From NCBI GenBank assembly GCA_027605045.1, contig JAQFWX010000078.1, positions 1 to 64,000 on the forward strand: a DNA stretch of 64,000 nt, written 5' to 3'. Shown here piece after piece: positions 22,028 to 34,838 of the stretch. The notes beneath the pieces are model-generated. The model was not told the origin of the DNA. It worked only from the letters and a program-made list of their open reading frames with translations, and did no database searches. The position numbers and the translations under genes were made by a program. The DNA is from Phallus indusiatus. Lineage: Eukaryota > Basidiomycota > Agaricomycetes > Phallales > Phallaceae. Numbering within the stretch: the first letter of the stretch is position 1; each line of letters opens with the position of its first letter.

Positions 22028-24203
22028 TCATCGATCGCTTTGTACATGTTGATCGTTGGTGGCTACCTTAGGGCATCCGCCAGGATAGTAGTATAAAAAC
22101 ATATCATAGTAGCTATGCCAGTCCTTTTCAAGAGGTATCACACTCAGTAAGCGATTCAACTCCCTGTCATAATCTTCCTCCGACAATTTCTTATGTACCT
22201 TTGTCAGATGATTCTCGATAACATCTCGTCGAAGCACCAATGATGTTTCCTTGTGACATATAGAGCACTTTATGTACTCAATCTCCCTGCGTGCGTAAGT
22301 GAACTGCGCCTCCGTCTTTATAAGATGCACCGGTGCCCGTGACAGTGCTTTCCCGTTGAGGATGGTCATATCCTTGACGGGTTGCAATATGTGCACCGAG
22401 ACAATATGTTCCAAGCTTCGTTTGTCAGGCCAATAGTCCTCTTTCTTCCTCCGTGGGTTAGGCGTCTTGTATTTAGACTCCTCTTCCACGCACAGGATAC
22501 ACTTCTTACCGTCGGGAATGAGTGTGTTGATCCATTCCCGACACCGGACGTTGGCACGGTCTTTAGGCAGTTTCCTGCTTAGCCTTGGACCTGGGCTGGG
22601 AGGGGGAGGACGGAAGACGGACGGCTGTACAGACGTCCGGGCGTGTTTACTTGGTGAGGGCGAGGACGAAGGGGAAGGATGTTTTCTTTTCAGATTGAGG
22701 TGCGCTGGATCTGAAGCGGGGTCAGGGTATGGTATCATGGGTGGTGGAATGCTGTTGAGGATGGGGTTCAGCGATAAAGAGGATGAAGAGGAGCTGAGCA
22801 TTAAATTGGAGGAGGGAATGGGGCGTGGAGGGTTACTGCGTTGCTCGCATTGGTTGCCTTGGTTGCCTTGGAAGATCTGATCAAAGATCTTATGCTGGGT
22901 GGTGTATAGAGCGGAAGCTGAAACATCGGCCGCGGGGCAATCTGGACAAGGGCAATCAGTACAAGGAGGACAGTCAGGGCAAGGGGGCAATCGGGACAGG
23001 GGAGAGAATCAGGACAAGAGGTAGATGTGATAGGTTGATGATGATAATAATTAGGTTGTGGCTGGACGCTGGATGACGGCTGGAGCGGGTATAATTCATA
23101 TGGTACAGTGACGAGTGGGGAAGCCTCGTCGTCGGCCGAGATTGCTGGGTATGATTGGTTGTATGGTTGAGAAGAAGAAAGGGTATATGAAACGTCTTGA
23201 GTGAAAGAATATGGAACGTGAGAAGTATCAATCGAGGCCGCAGTCTCAAATTGAGTGTTTACGTTCAAGGGCATAGCGCCCTCGGACATCTCGGAGACTC
23301 GGTGGACGGCCGGATCTGATTCTTGACCTGTATACGAATCGAAAGTGGGTAAGACACCCGACTCCTCGACGGTTTGCCTCACAGAGTCTTGAGAGACGTT
23401 GTAGTTCAACGTTTCTGCGTCATTGCGATAAATGGTAAATTGAGCTGGGAGTTGGCAGATAAATCCCTTCAGTAGCATTAGTAATCATTTTGCTTATACG
23501 AGAAAATTCCTACGTCTGCGACTCCCAGTCTGTGCGGTACACTGATAGTCGACCTGAGATGTATCATGGTCCTCTGTAATATCAGTGTCGTCCCTAGTAG
23601 ATAGATTTGAATGTCATATGGGAGATAAATAATATGAAATCACTTACAAGTTTAAAGGGATTGAATACGCTGCTTCGTAATTCACTTCGTGTGAGTTCGC
23701 ACTGGAACAAATGGTTAAGATGTGGGATTGCCTCGAAACAATTGAGACCTACAGAGTGCGACATGAAGCGTGGGCCTCGACACCGGGTAAGCTGGGTTGG
23801 CCGTGACTCATCGTTGAAGTACTGTTAGAGTAAAATACAATGAAGTCGTATCGAGCAATCGAAGAAAATTTGAATGACTTACTTTGACGTTGTCACCCGG
23901 TCGAACGGGTTCGAATTTGGCTGCGAGGAGCTTGAGCCTATGAGTCCAAGCTCTTCCGAGTCGAGGAAGGTCTGGAGGAGTCTGATTCGGAGTAAACCAT
24001 GATGACTTGAGATGTAAAAAAAGCGATGGGGGAAATTATGAGTGAGAGGACTATCAGTATAAGCGCGAGTGTGGGGGAGCTTTTTATGTGTACGAGGAGC
24101 GTGAGTACCAAATGCAGGGTTAATGCCACTTACTTGGATTGAGAGGGTGAGGGTGAAGTTTTTCGCCTCGTGTTCCGCCAGCGACTATACGCATCGACTA
24201 GAA
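22028..24203 (-). CDS. Cys/His zinc-finger-like protein with CPDC-rich segment, one frame break
   Basis: The 3' exon encodes about 320 residues with a Cys-rich PCPDC/CTDC series, a Ser/Pro-rich basic region (LKRKHPSPSSSPSPSKHART) and two Cys2His2-like units: KKCILCVEEESKY ... SLEHIVSVH and IKCSICHKETSLVLRRD ... HLTKVH. Upstream exons read, in phase, through TMSHGQPSLPGVEAHASC and TISVPHRLGVAD to GFICQLPAQFTIYRND. An alternative upstream frame (WFTPNQTPPDLPRLGRAWTH) is also open, so the 5' structure and the start codon are unresolved. At a G5 run (22983-22987 plus strand, C5 on the coding strand) one missing base separates CPDCP from PCPDC. It is probably a DNA-binding regulator, by analogy only. 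Confidence 0.55.
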
Positions 24204-25567
24204 GAAAGGAAAATTTGTTCGTGTCCAGTAAGGGTTGATGACATTGAATTAATCGATGCCCGAAGCCCCTGAACGGTTGAAGTTGATGCTCAGAGGAACT
24301 AAACGAAAAACATGATTTCGTGTTACTTCGACAGATGTAATAAAAGCTCCACGTTTATGCGGTCCAAACTGTACTCCTTTCATTCCCTTTCCTGCGCGTT
24401 TTTGTAGTTAGCATGTTCAAAGCTGACGCCTTGAACTTCACTAGGTACCTCAAGAAATATTTCGCGGCAAGGGTCAACTGGCACCTCAAACGCTCAATAA
24501 ATTAGCGGGGACGATTAATGTTGATAATCAAATCTCGAACGCGTTGTTATAGGCTGGACCTTGTTTTATCTTTAAAAAGAAAGGGCCCCAGAGTAAGCCC
24601 GGGCAGTGACAAGTAAAAAAATACTGTGTTGCTATACAAAACATGGGCTGTCGTTCCCGGACCCAAGAAGCAAGTATGGACACTCTACGTCATGTTGTGG
24701 GCTTTATTTTTACTTTTTAATACTTTTTCTATGGAGCTATGTCAATACAGTTTATGGACAGTTGGGGAATCACGCGTGGTGACTCATATTGCAAATTTTA
24801 CCTATGTAGATATGCAGGGATCTTATTTCCCAGATTGTTCAAGAGATCATACCGTCGCGCGTATACTTGAGGAATAAAAAAAGCACGTAACTATACATAT
24901 TTCTCTAGTGCTTAATATTAATGTTACTGTGTCTGAACACGCGTATCATCTGTACTTATACTCCCGTGGCTGGTGATCGATTATCTATGGATGACTGCTC
25001 GAAATTCTGAAGGCGGTAATGTTGAAAGGTTTTCGAGTCGACGTTATTTACTAATCAAAGCTCTATTTGTAAATTCCAACCATAAGTCCACGTTAGAGCC
25101 TTGATTATTATGATAAACTGATTCGATTTTTGCAACATGCCATCATGATGCTTCACCATCACCGCCAAACCTCCGACCCAAGATTTGGCCGATGGAAATC
25201 CAACATCGTAAAACGAATTGCCCAAAAAGGGGATTTCATGCTCTCAAGAGATCATGTAACAAGCAGCCGAGGCAAGGATCAAAGTTAATTGTTGTCTCAG
25301 TTCAAGAAGTAATATGGGAGATGGAGTTCGGATTTGCTCGGGCACGGTTACGAAACTTGAAAAGGGGGAGGTCTCCATAATCTGATTCATAATCATATTA
25401 TGAGTACCAAATTCATATATTCAGCATGACGCATGGAAATAATCTGAAAGTATTTACACTCAGAATGGGTTTTAATTGCATTTATTTTCATGCCTCTATG
25501 GTACAAATCAAGGAATCGTAGAGAAACAGCACTTTTTCATAAGAAGAGCCTTTTGGTCTACATTGAA
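24204..25567. other. gene-poor stretch
   Basis: About 1.4 kb with only short frames. An 83-codon open frame at 24626-24877 contains a hydrophobic segment but no recognisable motif or splice context. I cannot support a gene here. Confidence 0.4.
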
Positions 25568-28153
25568 TTACTTCTGGAAAGCCGCAAGAACGGGTGCCGT
25601 ATTCAAGAAGTCGATGTTCGTTTTGTTGAAATCTGTAAACTCGTTAGCTGAGATTATAATTCTATGAACATCGTGAAGCTATTACCATCAGTGATAGTAG
25701 TGATGTTATTTTTCATCCACTGTATCAATTGCTTCTTGTTTATATCATATTGCGGCCAAAACGCTATAATAATCAGGTTAACTATAATACAAGCATAACG
25801 TTATACTGCTCGACTCGAGCACGTACATCCAGGGTTAAGATCAACGATGAAGTTGATATACGCATCGGTGAATGCAGTAGCAAGCGATCCTTCAGAACTC
25901 GGTGCACCGCCATATATGAGTAACAACTCGGAGCCATGGAAAACTTGAAATGAATCGCGAATGAGTCGGGGGGTCTACACGAGAATCATCGACAATGACT
26001 TGCGCTAGCACTTACCACCTAGATCTGGGTTACCACCGGGGTAAAACTCGTTAAACAAATAACCAAAAAGTGGTTGCAGAGACGCGGCGTGAGCGAAGAA
26101 ATATCTTCGTGGAGAGAGATAAACCTGGTCGGTATACCATGCCTCCGAGCGGTCGTAAAGCGAGTCTCCGGTGTTGAAGCGACCGCCCTCGGAAGAATCG
26201 TTGGCAGGGTACAACTCGTCTATTTGAGCAAGGAGAGAGGGAGAGAGTGTAATATCATTGGGGACGTTTTGTACTATGAATTCGTTGAAACGAGCTGCTT
26301 CGGCGGATGCATTCATCTTGGGAAGACCGAGGACGGATTGACTGAACACGGTTCCGTCGTTTAACTGATATAGATTAGAGGGATGTCAGCAGCCAACTCA
26401 TGACTGTGTATACAGGTCATACGTTTGTACCCATAATCATTGGAATATGAAGGAAATCTCCAGACGCGATTTTGACAGAAGGTCGTTCGGTTACAAAACT
26501 ACCCTGAGGTCCAACTGCGGGATACCAGAGTTGTACATTCAGGGTTGAGGTAATCAAAGAATTCGACGCGTTAAGCACAACCTATTTGTATAAAAGACAA
26601 TGGTCAGAAGTGTTTTGAATAAATATACAAAGCTTACGTCAAATGGAGCGGCCGTCAAGCATTGCAGGGACTGAGGACCAGACGGCGGACATCCCACCAA
26701 ATTGAGCAATCGGACGTAAGGCATGTCAGACTCATCGTACTGGGACGCTAAGGGCGCGGAATGGCTAGAGATCGATGGAATTTCTCGTTTTTGCTCGCGG
26801 TAGTATTGTGGTGAAACTTACAAAGGACCGGCTGAAGAGTCCGCAATGGCAGCCCGAAACAGCGATTTCTGAGCAGGGAACACAACCTGAGCTTCTACGC
26901 CACCTCCACCAGCCGACTGAAGTCCTTATTAACTTGAAACATGCGGATCGAAAAGAGTCTGATGCACACCTGGCCCCAGATAGTAACCTTTTTGGACATA
27001 AATTTAGCGATGTACTTGGGGCAACAGGTTTCGAACCCAAAGATCATTTACCTTGTCAGGATCTCCACCAAAAGCGGCGATTTCTTCTTGAACAAATGTA
27101 AAGGCAGTCCTCTGATCTACATCACGTCAATGCGAAGTCATACACACCGGTAACAAGTCCCTTTACCTAGCAAGCCGGCATTGAGATCTTCGGGTGCCAT
27201 AAAAGAGTTGGCAAGCTTGGGCGGTTGATAAGCCATTTCATAAACGCTTGATGACCGTCAGATGATATACTTACAAATCCGAAGGTATTGATACGATAAT
27301 TGCTAAAGTATAATCGAACTTAGAGACATGTACGAGAGGACATGCGACATACAAGGATACGTAGATGATGGGCTTCTTGATCTGGACGCTCCTTTGGATC
27401 AACACTAATACAGAGTCTGAATTAAGCTCATAGATATGACAGTAGGTGTGACCTACGTGTGGGATTAAACTCGGGATTTGATGAAGCCCTAATCAAGAAA
27501 TGTGGTCATCTTTTGTTCAAACATTCGAACTTAGATCATGGAGTTTACCCCGTGTTATATGAGCCGCCCTGTTTGAAAGAGTCAATAAGGACCACTAAAA
27601 CACTACATTGTCGCCGTGCTCACATAGATCCAGATCACAACCGGTAACTTGTCCTTTGAAGTGGTACCCGCAGGACGGAAAATCTGATGTAAATGGCTTG
27701 GGGAAAGTGATTACTCAAGAGATACGGGCCCCATACATTCATTACTAAACAGTCTTCGCTAATCGACACATTACCCAGGCTTGAAGCAGCCTGTAAAATG
27801 TCATCAGTGTTACTGCCGATTCATCTCGCCAAAAACATTACAGGTTGCGGACATGCGGATCCAAACTGAGTAGCATCTTGAACGCCTTTGAACGCTTTGG
27901 TGATTGGTTTGGGGGCTTTGAAACGAAGGTTTCCAACAGGAGGCTGAGCAAAAGGGATTCCAAGCCATGTTTCGAGGTGGGCTGTCTGGTTCGCAAACCC
28001 ACGGAACGTGCCAATGGATGTCTTGATATCCAAACTAGGTGATGGCTTGTATTGCTCTGAGCTCGAAGATGTGCTCAAAGCCCAAGTTAAAAAGGGTGTC
28101 AAAGACAAACTGGATAACCAGAATAGATGCATGATTGATGAAAAGCGGGGCAT
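25568..28153 (-). CDS. secreted type-B carboxylesterase/lipase
   Basis: A multi-exon alpha/beta-hydrolase. The start [20 protein letters not shown] is a clear signal peptide ending near LTWA. Family landmarks are [20 protein letters not shown] followed by [13 protein letters not shown], the [12 protein letters not shown] segment, KLPVVIWI, and the nucleophile elbow [18 protein letters not shown] (Ser of GQSAG), which is assembled across an intron inside the motif. The late exon [20 protein letters not shown] is followed by [13 protein letters not shown], where the catalytic His-containing FHGSEL lies. The C-terminus ends [14 protein letters not shown]. It resembles Candida rugosa-type lipases and feruloyl/cholesterol esterases. 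No frame break was needed in the parts I joined; the middle exons near 26.4-27.8 kb were only partly resolved. Confidence 0.82.
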
Positions 28154-29282
28154 CAGTGTGCACCAGCTTCATAAATAGAGAAGACGGTATATTGTCGTGA
28201 AACATGACACATTATGGTGGATTCTCGTGATCCACTGCGGACCGAAACGTACACAAATTTCCTAATTGGCGTATTAGTTCGACACCGTTTCCCGTGAAAA
28301 GAGTCGTCTAATCTAGTGCCTGAGCGGTCCAGCTTCCGATGGGAAAATGAGACAGTGAGACCGGGTGAGACTGGAAACCCTGATTTCCTGCAAAGTCACG
28401 ATGAGTGCTGTCATGTGAGGATGCAGGCGCTCTGACCTGCTTTGGCTCGCCCGATGAACGCGTCTCGGATGCGGAGGTCTGTGCACCGCGTGTCCGTGCT
28501 TAGACACGTGACAATTATAGCGTATGAAGTCGCAAAAGAAAACAGTACCATGCAGGGTTAACAGGCATCATATAGCTGTGTATTAATCACAAAAAGGTCT
28601 CTGGGAACACTGTCAGAGAGCTTGTGGAGAATCATTAATCGAAGACTGGGAAATTCCAAGTTCCATTCGTTTGTAAGCTCCCAAGTATGGATTCGCGGAT
28701 GACCAAATCCTAAAATACATGGCGTCGAAGTTGGGGCGTAAGAAGCAACCAAATAAATTAAAATAAACTCACAGATAACGAAAAGTTTCCGTGGATTCGG
28801 CACCGCTTTCATTTGGCAAGTTACATCCTGTTACATCCCGCAGACGAGGGACTTCGACTGACTGCTTTAATAAGGAATTGAGGAATAAATCGAGTGTCAT
28901 ATCAATACCACGTATATATTAACGAAATAAAACGAGCGAACGTACGATAACCATTTCCAAACCATTTCACTATGACCTTTAAGTTTGCTTTAAGTTAGGG
29001 AGCAGTATAGGCTGTAAGGTAATGGGCGCCAGTTGTTGCTGTCATGATGTGACTGTCACTCCTAGTCTCTTTGCTGCCCTCTTTGATCTCTCTCGCAGAC
29101 TCGCACGGAAGTCGCACAGTAAATTATGGCTGCGCAGAGCACAACATGTCTACGGTCTCGAGCTCGACTCTCAGTGCATTGATGATCCAACTACAGTAAC
29201 GAAGCGGACAGGAATGTTATTAAATCATAATAAGATAAACCTTTCAAGTAAAGCCAAATAATTTAGTTAGCAGACTCCTGAT
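28154..29282. other. intergenic stretch
   Basis: About 1.1 kb between two minus-strand genes. It contains the esterase promoter. Open frames here are short and lack splice or family signals. No repeats are recognised. Confidence 0.4.
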
Positions 29283-30620
29283 TCAAACGTCAGAGTTTTC
29301 CCATTCACCCCGGAATTCATCCATATATCTGAGCATGGGTATTTCATGTGTCTTGATATGGTGAATGCAAACGCTATCCCATCCAATTGAGCCTTCGAAC
29401 TTATGTCCATACTTCCTACCAGGATAGTCGTGCCATCCAAGATCATCAATGACGAGACTATTGACGGGAGAAGGAACAAGGGGTTCAGGATGGGCTACTT
29501 CGGCGAAGACGTTCCAGGGATGTTTCCCATATCGAAAGATTGCATCAGAATGATTGTAGTTTTCAAGTGAGGCCACCCATGAACCAATCATAACATCATC
29601 ATAGGGATAATGAATATGATGAGGAACAGAAGGTCTAGTCGACAGGAGAGTCTCGACAAGAAAAGAGCTAAAGGTGAGCGTGAGTTTCAGTTTCCCAGAT
29701 CGCTGAAACGGCTCATCTAATGCAACTCACCTCAACATGTAGCCTATGCCAACTGGATACTGATATTTGGGACCAGAGATCAAGGTGTCTTCCTTTAACG
29801 TCTCGTCTTCGGGGTCATCGGACACCGCATTGACCCAGTAATACCGAAATGGTTTCATTCTACCAATCATAATCGCTTTCTTTTGAGGATTTAGGTCCTG
29901 GCTCTCCAACTTATAAGAAATTCGTCGTGATAGGGCCGTAAATCGAACAAAAGTGTCGGAATCAATGGTCATAAAATAATCGTAACTGGAGTTATTGGAG
30001 TTCGCCTAAAGTCTCAGTTGAGTAAGTTGAACATCATCTTCACAAAATTCGAGTTAGACTCATACCCATTTCAGAGCAGCATATCGTTTCTCAGAGATTC
30101 TTTCGTATGTATCGTGAAAGTCAAGAATCACCATGTCTTTATGTCGTCGCTCCTCTTGCCATATATCGTATGACGTTTCTTCCTTGATCAGAGATGATCC
30201 GTTTTTTTCTGGGATGCCGACAAAAAATCGATAGTCAATTTGGACCTCCTTGGAAGATACCCCTTTGAATATAGAGTCGCGGATCAAATGCCGTCTTTGG
30301 GCCTCAGAGGGATGTGAAATGACTGCGACACGGAGAATTAAGGGCTTTGTTGTACGCGGAGAGTCTAACCAAGCCGGACGGACTTCTTTGTCGAAAATAT
30401 ACACAGGTCCATGCCATGTCTTACTTCGAATATCGAGTAAAATGACGAGGATTGAAATAATGCATATGAGAAGAATAAGCCTGGGCCGAAGCACGAACGA
30501 TAGAAAAGCGAGTTTGGATTGCCTTGGTTTCTGAATATATAGAAGAGTTGGAGGACCAGCCTCAGGATCCTCGCTGGGTAAATGTGTATATGGATTATGC
30601 CAGTGGCGGAATTGTAGCAT
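29283..30620 (-). CDS. GT31 beta-1,3-galactosyltransferase-like type II membrane protein
   Basis: Three exons: 30620 down to about 30070, about 30005 to 29730, and about 29665 to 29283. It starts MLQFRHWHNPYTHLPSED. A single membrane segment (LRPRLILLICIISILVILL) near residues 47-66 indicates a Golgi type II protein. The lumenal part has LRVAVISHPSEAQRRHLIRD, the FFVGIPEK strand, MVILDFHDTYERISEKRYAA, then the DxD-type metal site FMTIDSDTFVRF, YPVGIGYMLS, and YDDVMIGSWV, which carries the acidic residue typical of GT31 (EDV/DDV). The C-terminal SVCIHHIKTHEIPMLRYMDE resembles fungal members. The acceptor sugar is unknown. Both introns are GT-AG and in phase. Confidence 0.82.
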
Positions 30621-31513
30621 GAGAGAAGTGGGGTGAAGATGTTTCCTGGTATTGCTTGTTGAGATTTATATTTTCTGAAATATTTTCGTTGACAGAGACA
30701 TAGGTTGTTACCTGGGTGCCTTTCACGATCTATGTACAAAGTTACGGAACTAGTGCTCCTGAGTGAACCTTATTTGTAGGTAAGCCCACTGAGGTGCATC
30801 ACCATAGACTGAGATTTCAAGGGGATTGTTAGATTGATTTCAATATCCTCTTCTGTTACAGCATAAAAATGGAGAGGCTTGATTAACTCTCAGCAGCTGA
30901 TTCGATTCCCATTGCTGATATCTCATACGAGTAAAGGTTGCCTAGAAACTGCAGTACATATATAAATAATTAGGGATGTTGGGATGTTAAAACAAAGTCG
31001 TGACGCGTGATGCGCAATCATTCGGTGAAGTTGGATTCCCGAATTAGTGTCACAAAAACCGGAATTAGTTTGTAAACCAAATCAGGGTTTATTTACTCAA
31101 AGCCGCGCTCATTTTGTATTTATTTTCAGAATTTGCGATTGTAAAGCTTGGTATTTCTATCGTGTCTTTATTTTCAGGTGCCCTCCCCGGACTCCGGTTA
31201 ATGTCCCGTAACTTCGCCTCAGTACTTCAAACTTCAGTTGTGATGGGGTAAAGCCCATTCACTCGTACAAGGACTCTATGTATAACTTATTCCTAAGGCC
31301 TCGCGGAGGTCAGGATTTCTGAACCAGAGCTACCCATTATGTAACGTCTGATCCTTTTGTCAGATAATGTTTTATGGCCATCCTATCCACAGGTTATTAG
31401 GGCTGGCATATGATAATAAAGTTCTGTATAATCTGAAAACAAAAACGTTTACTGGTTGTGGCTGAGCTGCAATTGAAACATCAGCCGAGCAATTAAAAGC
31501 AAATTATAATAGT
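30621..31513. other. intergenic space between the GT31 gene and the TIR element
   Basis: About 0.9 kb containing the GT31 promoter. No conserved frame, RNA gene or internal repeat is apparent. Confidence 0.35.
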
Positions 31514-32355
31514 GTCCCACGACTTTCCGTAACGGTCCCGCGACTGTCCGTAACGGTCCTGTGACAGTCGTAACAGTCCCGCCCTTGAGCCTCGTCCGTC
31601 CCTGAATTTAAGTATTACGGTCTCAATGCCCCGAACCATTCCCGTCACTTCCCTGAACAATATTCGTCACATGCATCCAACCATTTCCGTCCCAACTTTG
31701 AATATCTCAACATTTGCTTGATAGATTTGGGTAAATTTTTGATGATTGAGTAGCTATAAATGAGGAGAGTTTTGGAAAATTATTTAGAAAGATTCAATCG
31801 CACATTTTCTCATGTATATAATATAAATTCAAATTATCATTTATTTCTTGCTCATTTGAATCATTTCACAACAAAAGGTACTCATAGCTCCCATATTCTT
31901 ATCATAATTACTCTCTTCATAAGATAATAAACAAAGTTGCATATGAGAAACAGTAATGCACATAAATATGTAGGTTCCAAGTGAAATCCAGATGAGCGGC
32001 CTTCTCGGTTAGAGACTTGCTGTGAGCGCCTGTTTTGAACTTCAAGCGAGTTTGCCAAAACAGGCCAAAGCTTGCTGAAATTCGCGAAGTCCCTATTCAT
32101 AGACGCTGAAAAACTGAGACGCGTCATTGATGTTTTAAGGTCACCATTCGGTCATTTTTTATTATTATGGCTTGGAAATAATTTTATTTTAAGTAGACTA
32201 ATAAATACAAAATTTTTGATCTTGAGACCTTAAAAATTGCATAAGTGGAAGAGGAGGAATTGAAAGTTGGGACGGTGGAGGACAACTTCGGCAGAAATCA
32301 GACTCGCGCGGGACGTTAAGGACTGTCACGGGACCGTTACGGAAAGTCGTGGGAC
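31514..32355. mobile_element. 842-bp DNA element with perfect 27-bp terminal inverted repeats
   Basis: Bases 31514-31540 (starting GTCCCACGACTTTCCGTAAC) are the exact reverse complement of 32329-32355. The immediately flanking bases (ATAATAG on the left, ATAATAA on the right when inverted) extend the symmetry. Just inside the left end the unit GTCCGTAACGGTCC recurs in tandem. Farther in, GTCCCAACTTT (about 31690) is again inverted near 32263-32273, so the arms are long and partly degenerate. The interior is AT-rich with no transposase motif, and the only open frame is 81 codons. I read it as a non-autonomous DNA transposon (large MITE). A target-site duplication is not clear. Confidence 0.7.
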
Positions 32356-32965
32356 GTTATTATGGCATGCATTAAAAAACAAGCAAGCCAATACATTCAC
32401 GCAAGATTTTCCGCTTCTTGCGGTTGTGATACCATTCTGATCCTTCTGATTATTCATTTTTGATTCTAAACTGACTACATATTTTTCACGTCCACGAACG
32501 CACAATGAGTGCATCATGATTGACTCCTGAAGCTTGAAGGCCTGGACTTTGAAGCGCTTGCGAGAAACAAAGCTAGCACATAAAATAATGAACACCTTAA
32601 ATGACCTCAGATTAGTATACAAAACGAGAAATGATTATTGTTGACGTGTATTTGAATGTACAGAAAACTTTCAGTTCGCCCAGCACATGCTGTCTCAGTG
32701 AGTTATACCATAAATATGTCAATTTTGTTCCCTTTGAATAGAGTTTCCTGAATGCACGAACTAGATTGCATGTTCGTCACCGTCCCCCGCCAGCCGCGGC
32801 GCGCTCTCAACAATCCTCAAAGTGCCGTCGATGACGTGCTGAGAAGCGAAGAAGTGCGCCCGCATATTCAAAAGTAGCCTGTGAGCTACAACAGATGGGA
32901 CACATATTTGCAATCTATACATGCGATCAGCACAGGTACTAGACCTTCATGTAAACCCATTGAAG

Positions 32966-34110
32966 TCACCCTTCTGTTATTGACCCCTCATGAGGTGACA
33001 TGGCGTAAAGAATGCACGCAAACAAATTGGCCAAAGCTATACTGTAAATTTCTATCAGTGTTATTGTTTCATAAAAAAAAACTTGGCGTTGTAACCTAAA
33101 AAAGTATAGAGTACTGGTGCAACACATCATTGGGATGAATGTGGGAAATAAAACGTTTCAACTTGCCTGTCACGGATCAAGAGATTTAATAATGGTAGAC
33201 GTGGCTTCGAGCTTAAAGTGTGCGTTCTCCAAGCTCCAAAGAGCATTAAAGAGCAAAGGAGGAGTTCGTATATAATTGGAGGGATAAACACAAGAAAATA
33301 TTGCGACGAGACAAGAGAGTTGTAGCACCCAGGCCCATCATGATACTTGGTCAAAGTACCGACTCGGAGTACACGGTCAGTCAGAATCCTGATAGAGTTT
33401 TTTCATCTGGACTCACTGAGTGGTAAAAACGCGGTCGCTATCTTTATCGTTCCCAACAGCTGCGCAACGCAACATATCATTGTGAAGCAAAGAACCCACC
33501 GGTTCTTGTCGAAAACGGCATACAGCTGAAAGGGAGTTGCAGTAGTGTTGAGACTTGGATATTGAAGAACTGACACGTAGCTGTAGAATGACTTTTGGAA
33601 TATAAGTTGATGCCAAAAGAGATCATAAACAAGGCTGACCTTGTGCGGGTAAAAGAGCAATAAGCATTCTGAGATGAATGACGAGATGAGCTCGGTTGTC
33701 AGCTACACAAGATTGACTCACAAAACACCTGTGGATATTCCCCAAGCAGTGCATCTGAATGCATTTCAATATGCTTGGATTCGGTTTGTCAAGTGACATC
33801 TAGGAAAGGACTAACTCCTGAAACGAGTTTAATTGACTCAAACAACATGAACAAGTAGGGTACAGACTGTTTTACTGTGGTATGTAGCAGAAGACAACGC
33901 CTTGAGTGACAGTAGAACTAATCCAGAATAACGATTCTGGATATATAAGCAGGTGCGTAAGAGAGAATATATTATGTGCCCTACCAAGATAGCTAGGACT
34001 TTCCCAGACGTCCACTTTCGAATCCAGACTAAATGGACCTGAAAGTCTGTCACTAAAACCGTTTGAAGATAAAAGAATTCTAGTACCTCTGCGTCAAAAT
34101 TTAAAACTGT
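32966..34110 (-). CDS. DUF6533-type multi-pass membrane protein (5' end unresolved)
   Basis: Exon pieces fit the family of about seven-helix proteins that is abundant in Agaricomycetes. YTVLNFDAEVHLVWIRKWTS followed by GKVLAILNRY is the DUF6533 signature, reconstructed across a short intron. Then come FQLYAVFDKNRWVLCFTMIC followed by CVAQLLGTIKIATAF, and FIPPIIYELLLCSLMLFGAW with PLLNLLIRDR, all hydrophobic. The last exon (FFYETITLIEIYSIALANLF) reads to the stop at 32966 only if the preceding intron uses a GC donor (GACAG|GCAAGT). I could not place the start codon or first exon. These proteins are often called receptor-like, but no function is established. Confidence 0.6.
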
Positions 34111-34838
34111 ATATTCTGAAGTGAATCATCAAAACACATGTGCAATGAAGTGAAGAACCCACGAATGTCATACACGAGGAGAGCGAGTGCCCCAAATGAT
34201 GAATAGTTGCCCAGGTGAGCTGGTTTATATTTCGAAACACGTCAAATTCTTAAAGCACAGAACACCTACCGGTCTTTATCGTAGATTCTAGATCAAACTC
34301 CATTCGGACTTCTGGTAAATTTTTGGAAGGAAGAACTTTTCGTTGCTCGAGACTGTTATTCCACTGCTGAGCATGTTCGCCCTTTAAACCGTAGCAGAAA
34401 AGATTACGGAGCGGATCAGACCAAACGGGGTTGTGTTATAGCCGTTGACGTCGGGAGATGCGGTCAAGAAAGTCTTGCATCCACCGTAGCAATTAGCAAA
34501 GCTAGTTTGACTATGTCGCCTGGTTTAAATAGTATGATAGTATGATGCATTCTTTTTAAGAAGTCTTTGAATGGTTATGGAAGCCTGATCTTAGTCGGAA
34601 AATTGCATTATGGGAACTAACGCGAAAATGAATGAATACTAGACTGTTGAAGAAGGAGAAAGTTCGGCATGTGCCGAAATTCAACAGACAGCCGTGACGT
34701 AACGTTACAACGCCCGAGACCCGAGCTGCTTTTTGCGAGGTCGAAGTTTCCGTCATTGTTGATATCTGAAAACCATTTGTCAAGCTATAGGTAAAGTTCA
34801 ATTACGATATTACTCGTCAAAATGCTAATTCGTTTTAG
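34111..34838. other. divergent intergenic region, may hold 5' exons of the membrane protein
   Basis: About 0.7 kb between the visible part of the DUF6533-type gene and the start of the DUF155 gene. An 81-codon minus-strand frame (34556-34801) and scattered short frames occur, one of which may be the missing first exon. Nothing else is recognised. Confidence 0.3.

Noticed and set aside
24626..24877. 83-codon frame with a hydrophobic segment
   Set aside because: No splice context, homology or conserved neighbour; membrane-like composition is common by chance in AT-rich DNA.
30890..30920. GATTCGATTCC, similar to a tRNA B box
   Set aside because: No matching A box, acceptor stem or cloverleaf could be drawn around it.
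31882..32127. 81-codon minus frame inside the TIR element as a transposase
   Set aside because: Too short and without a DDE-type or HTH motif; the element appears non-autonomous.
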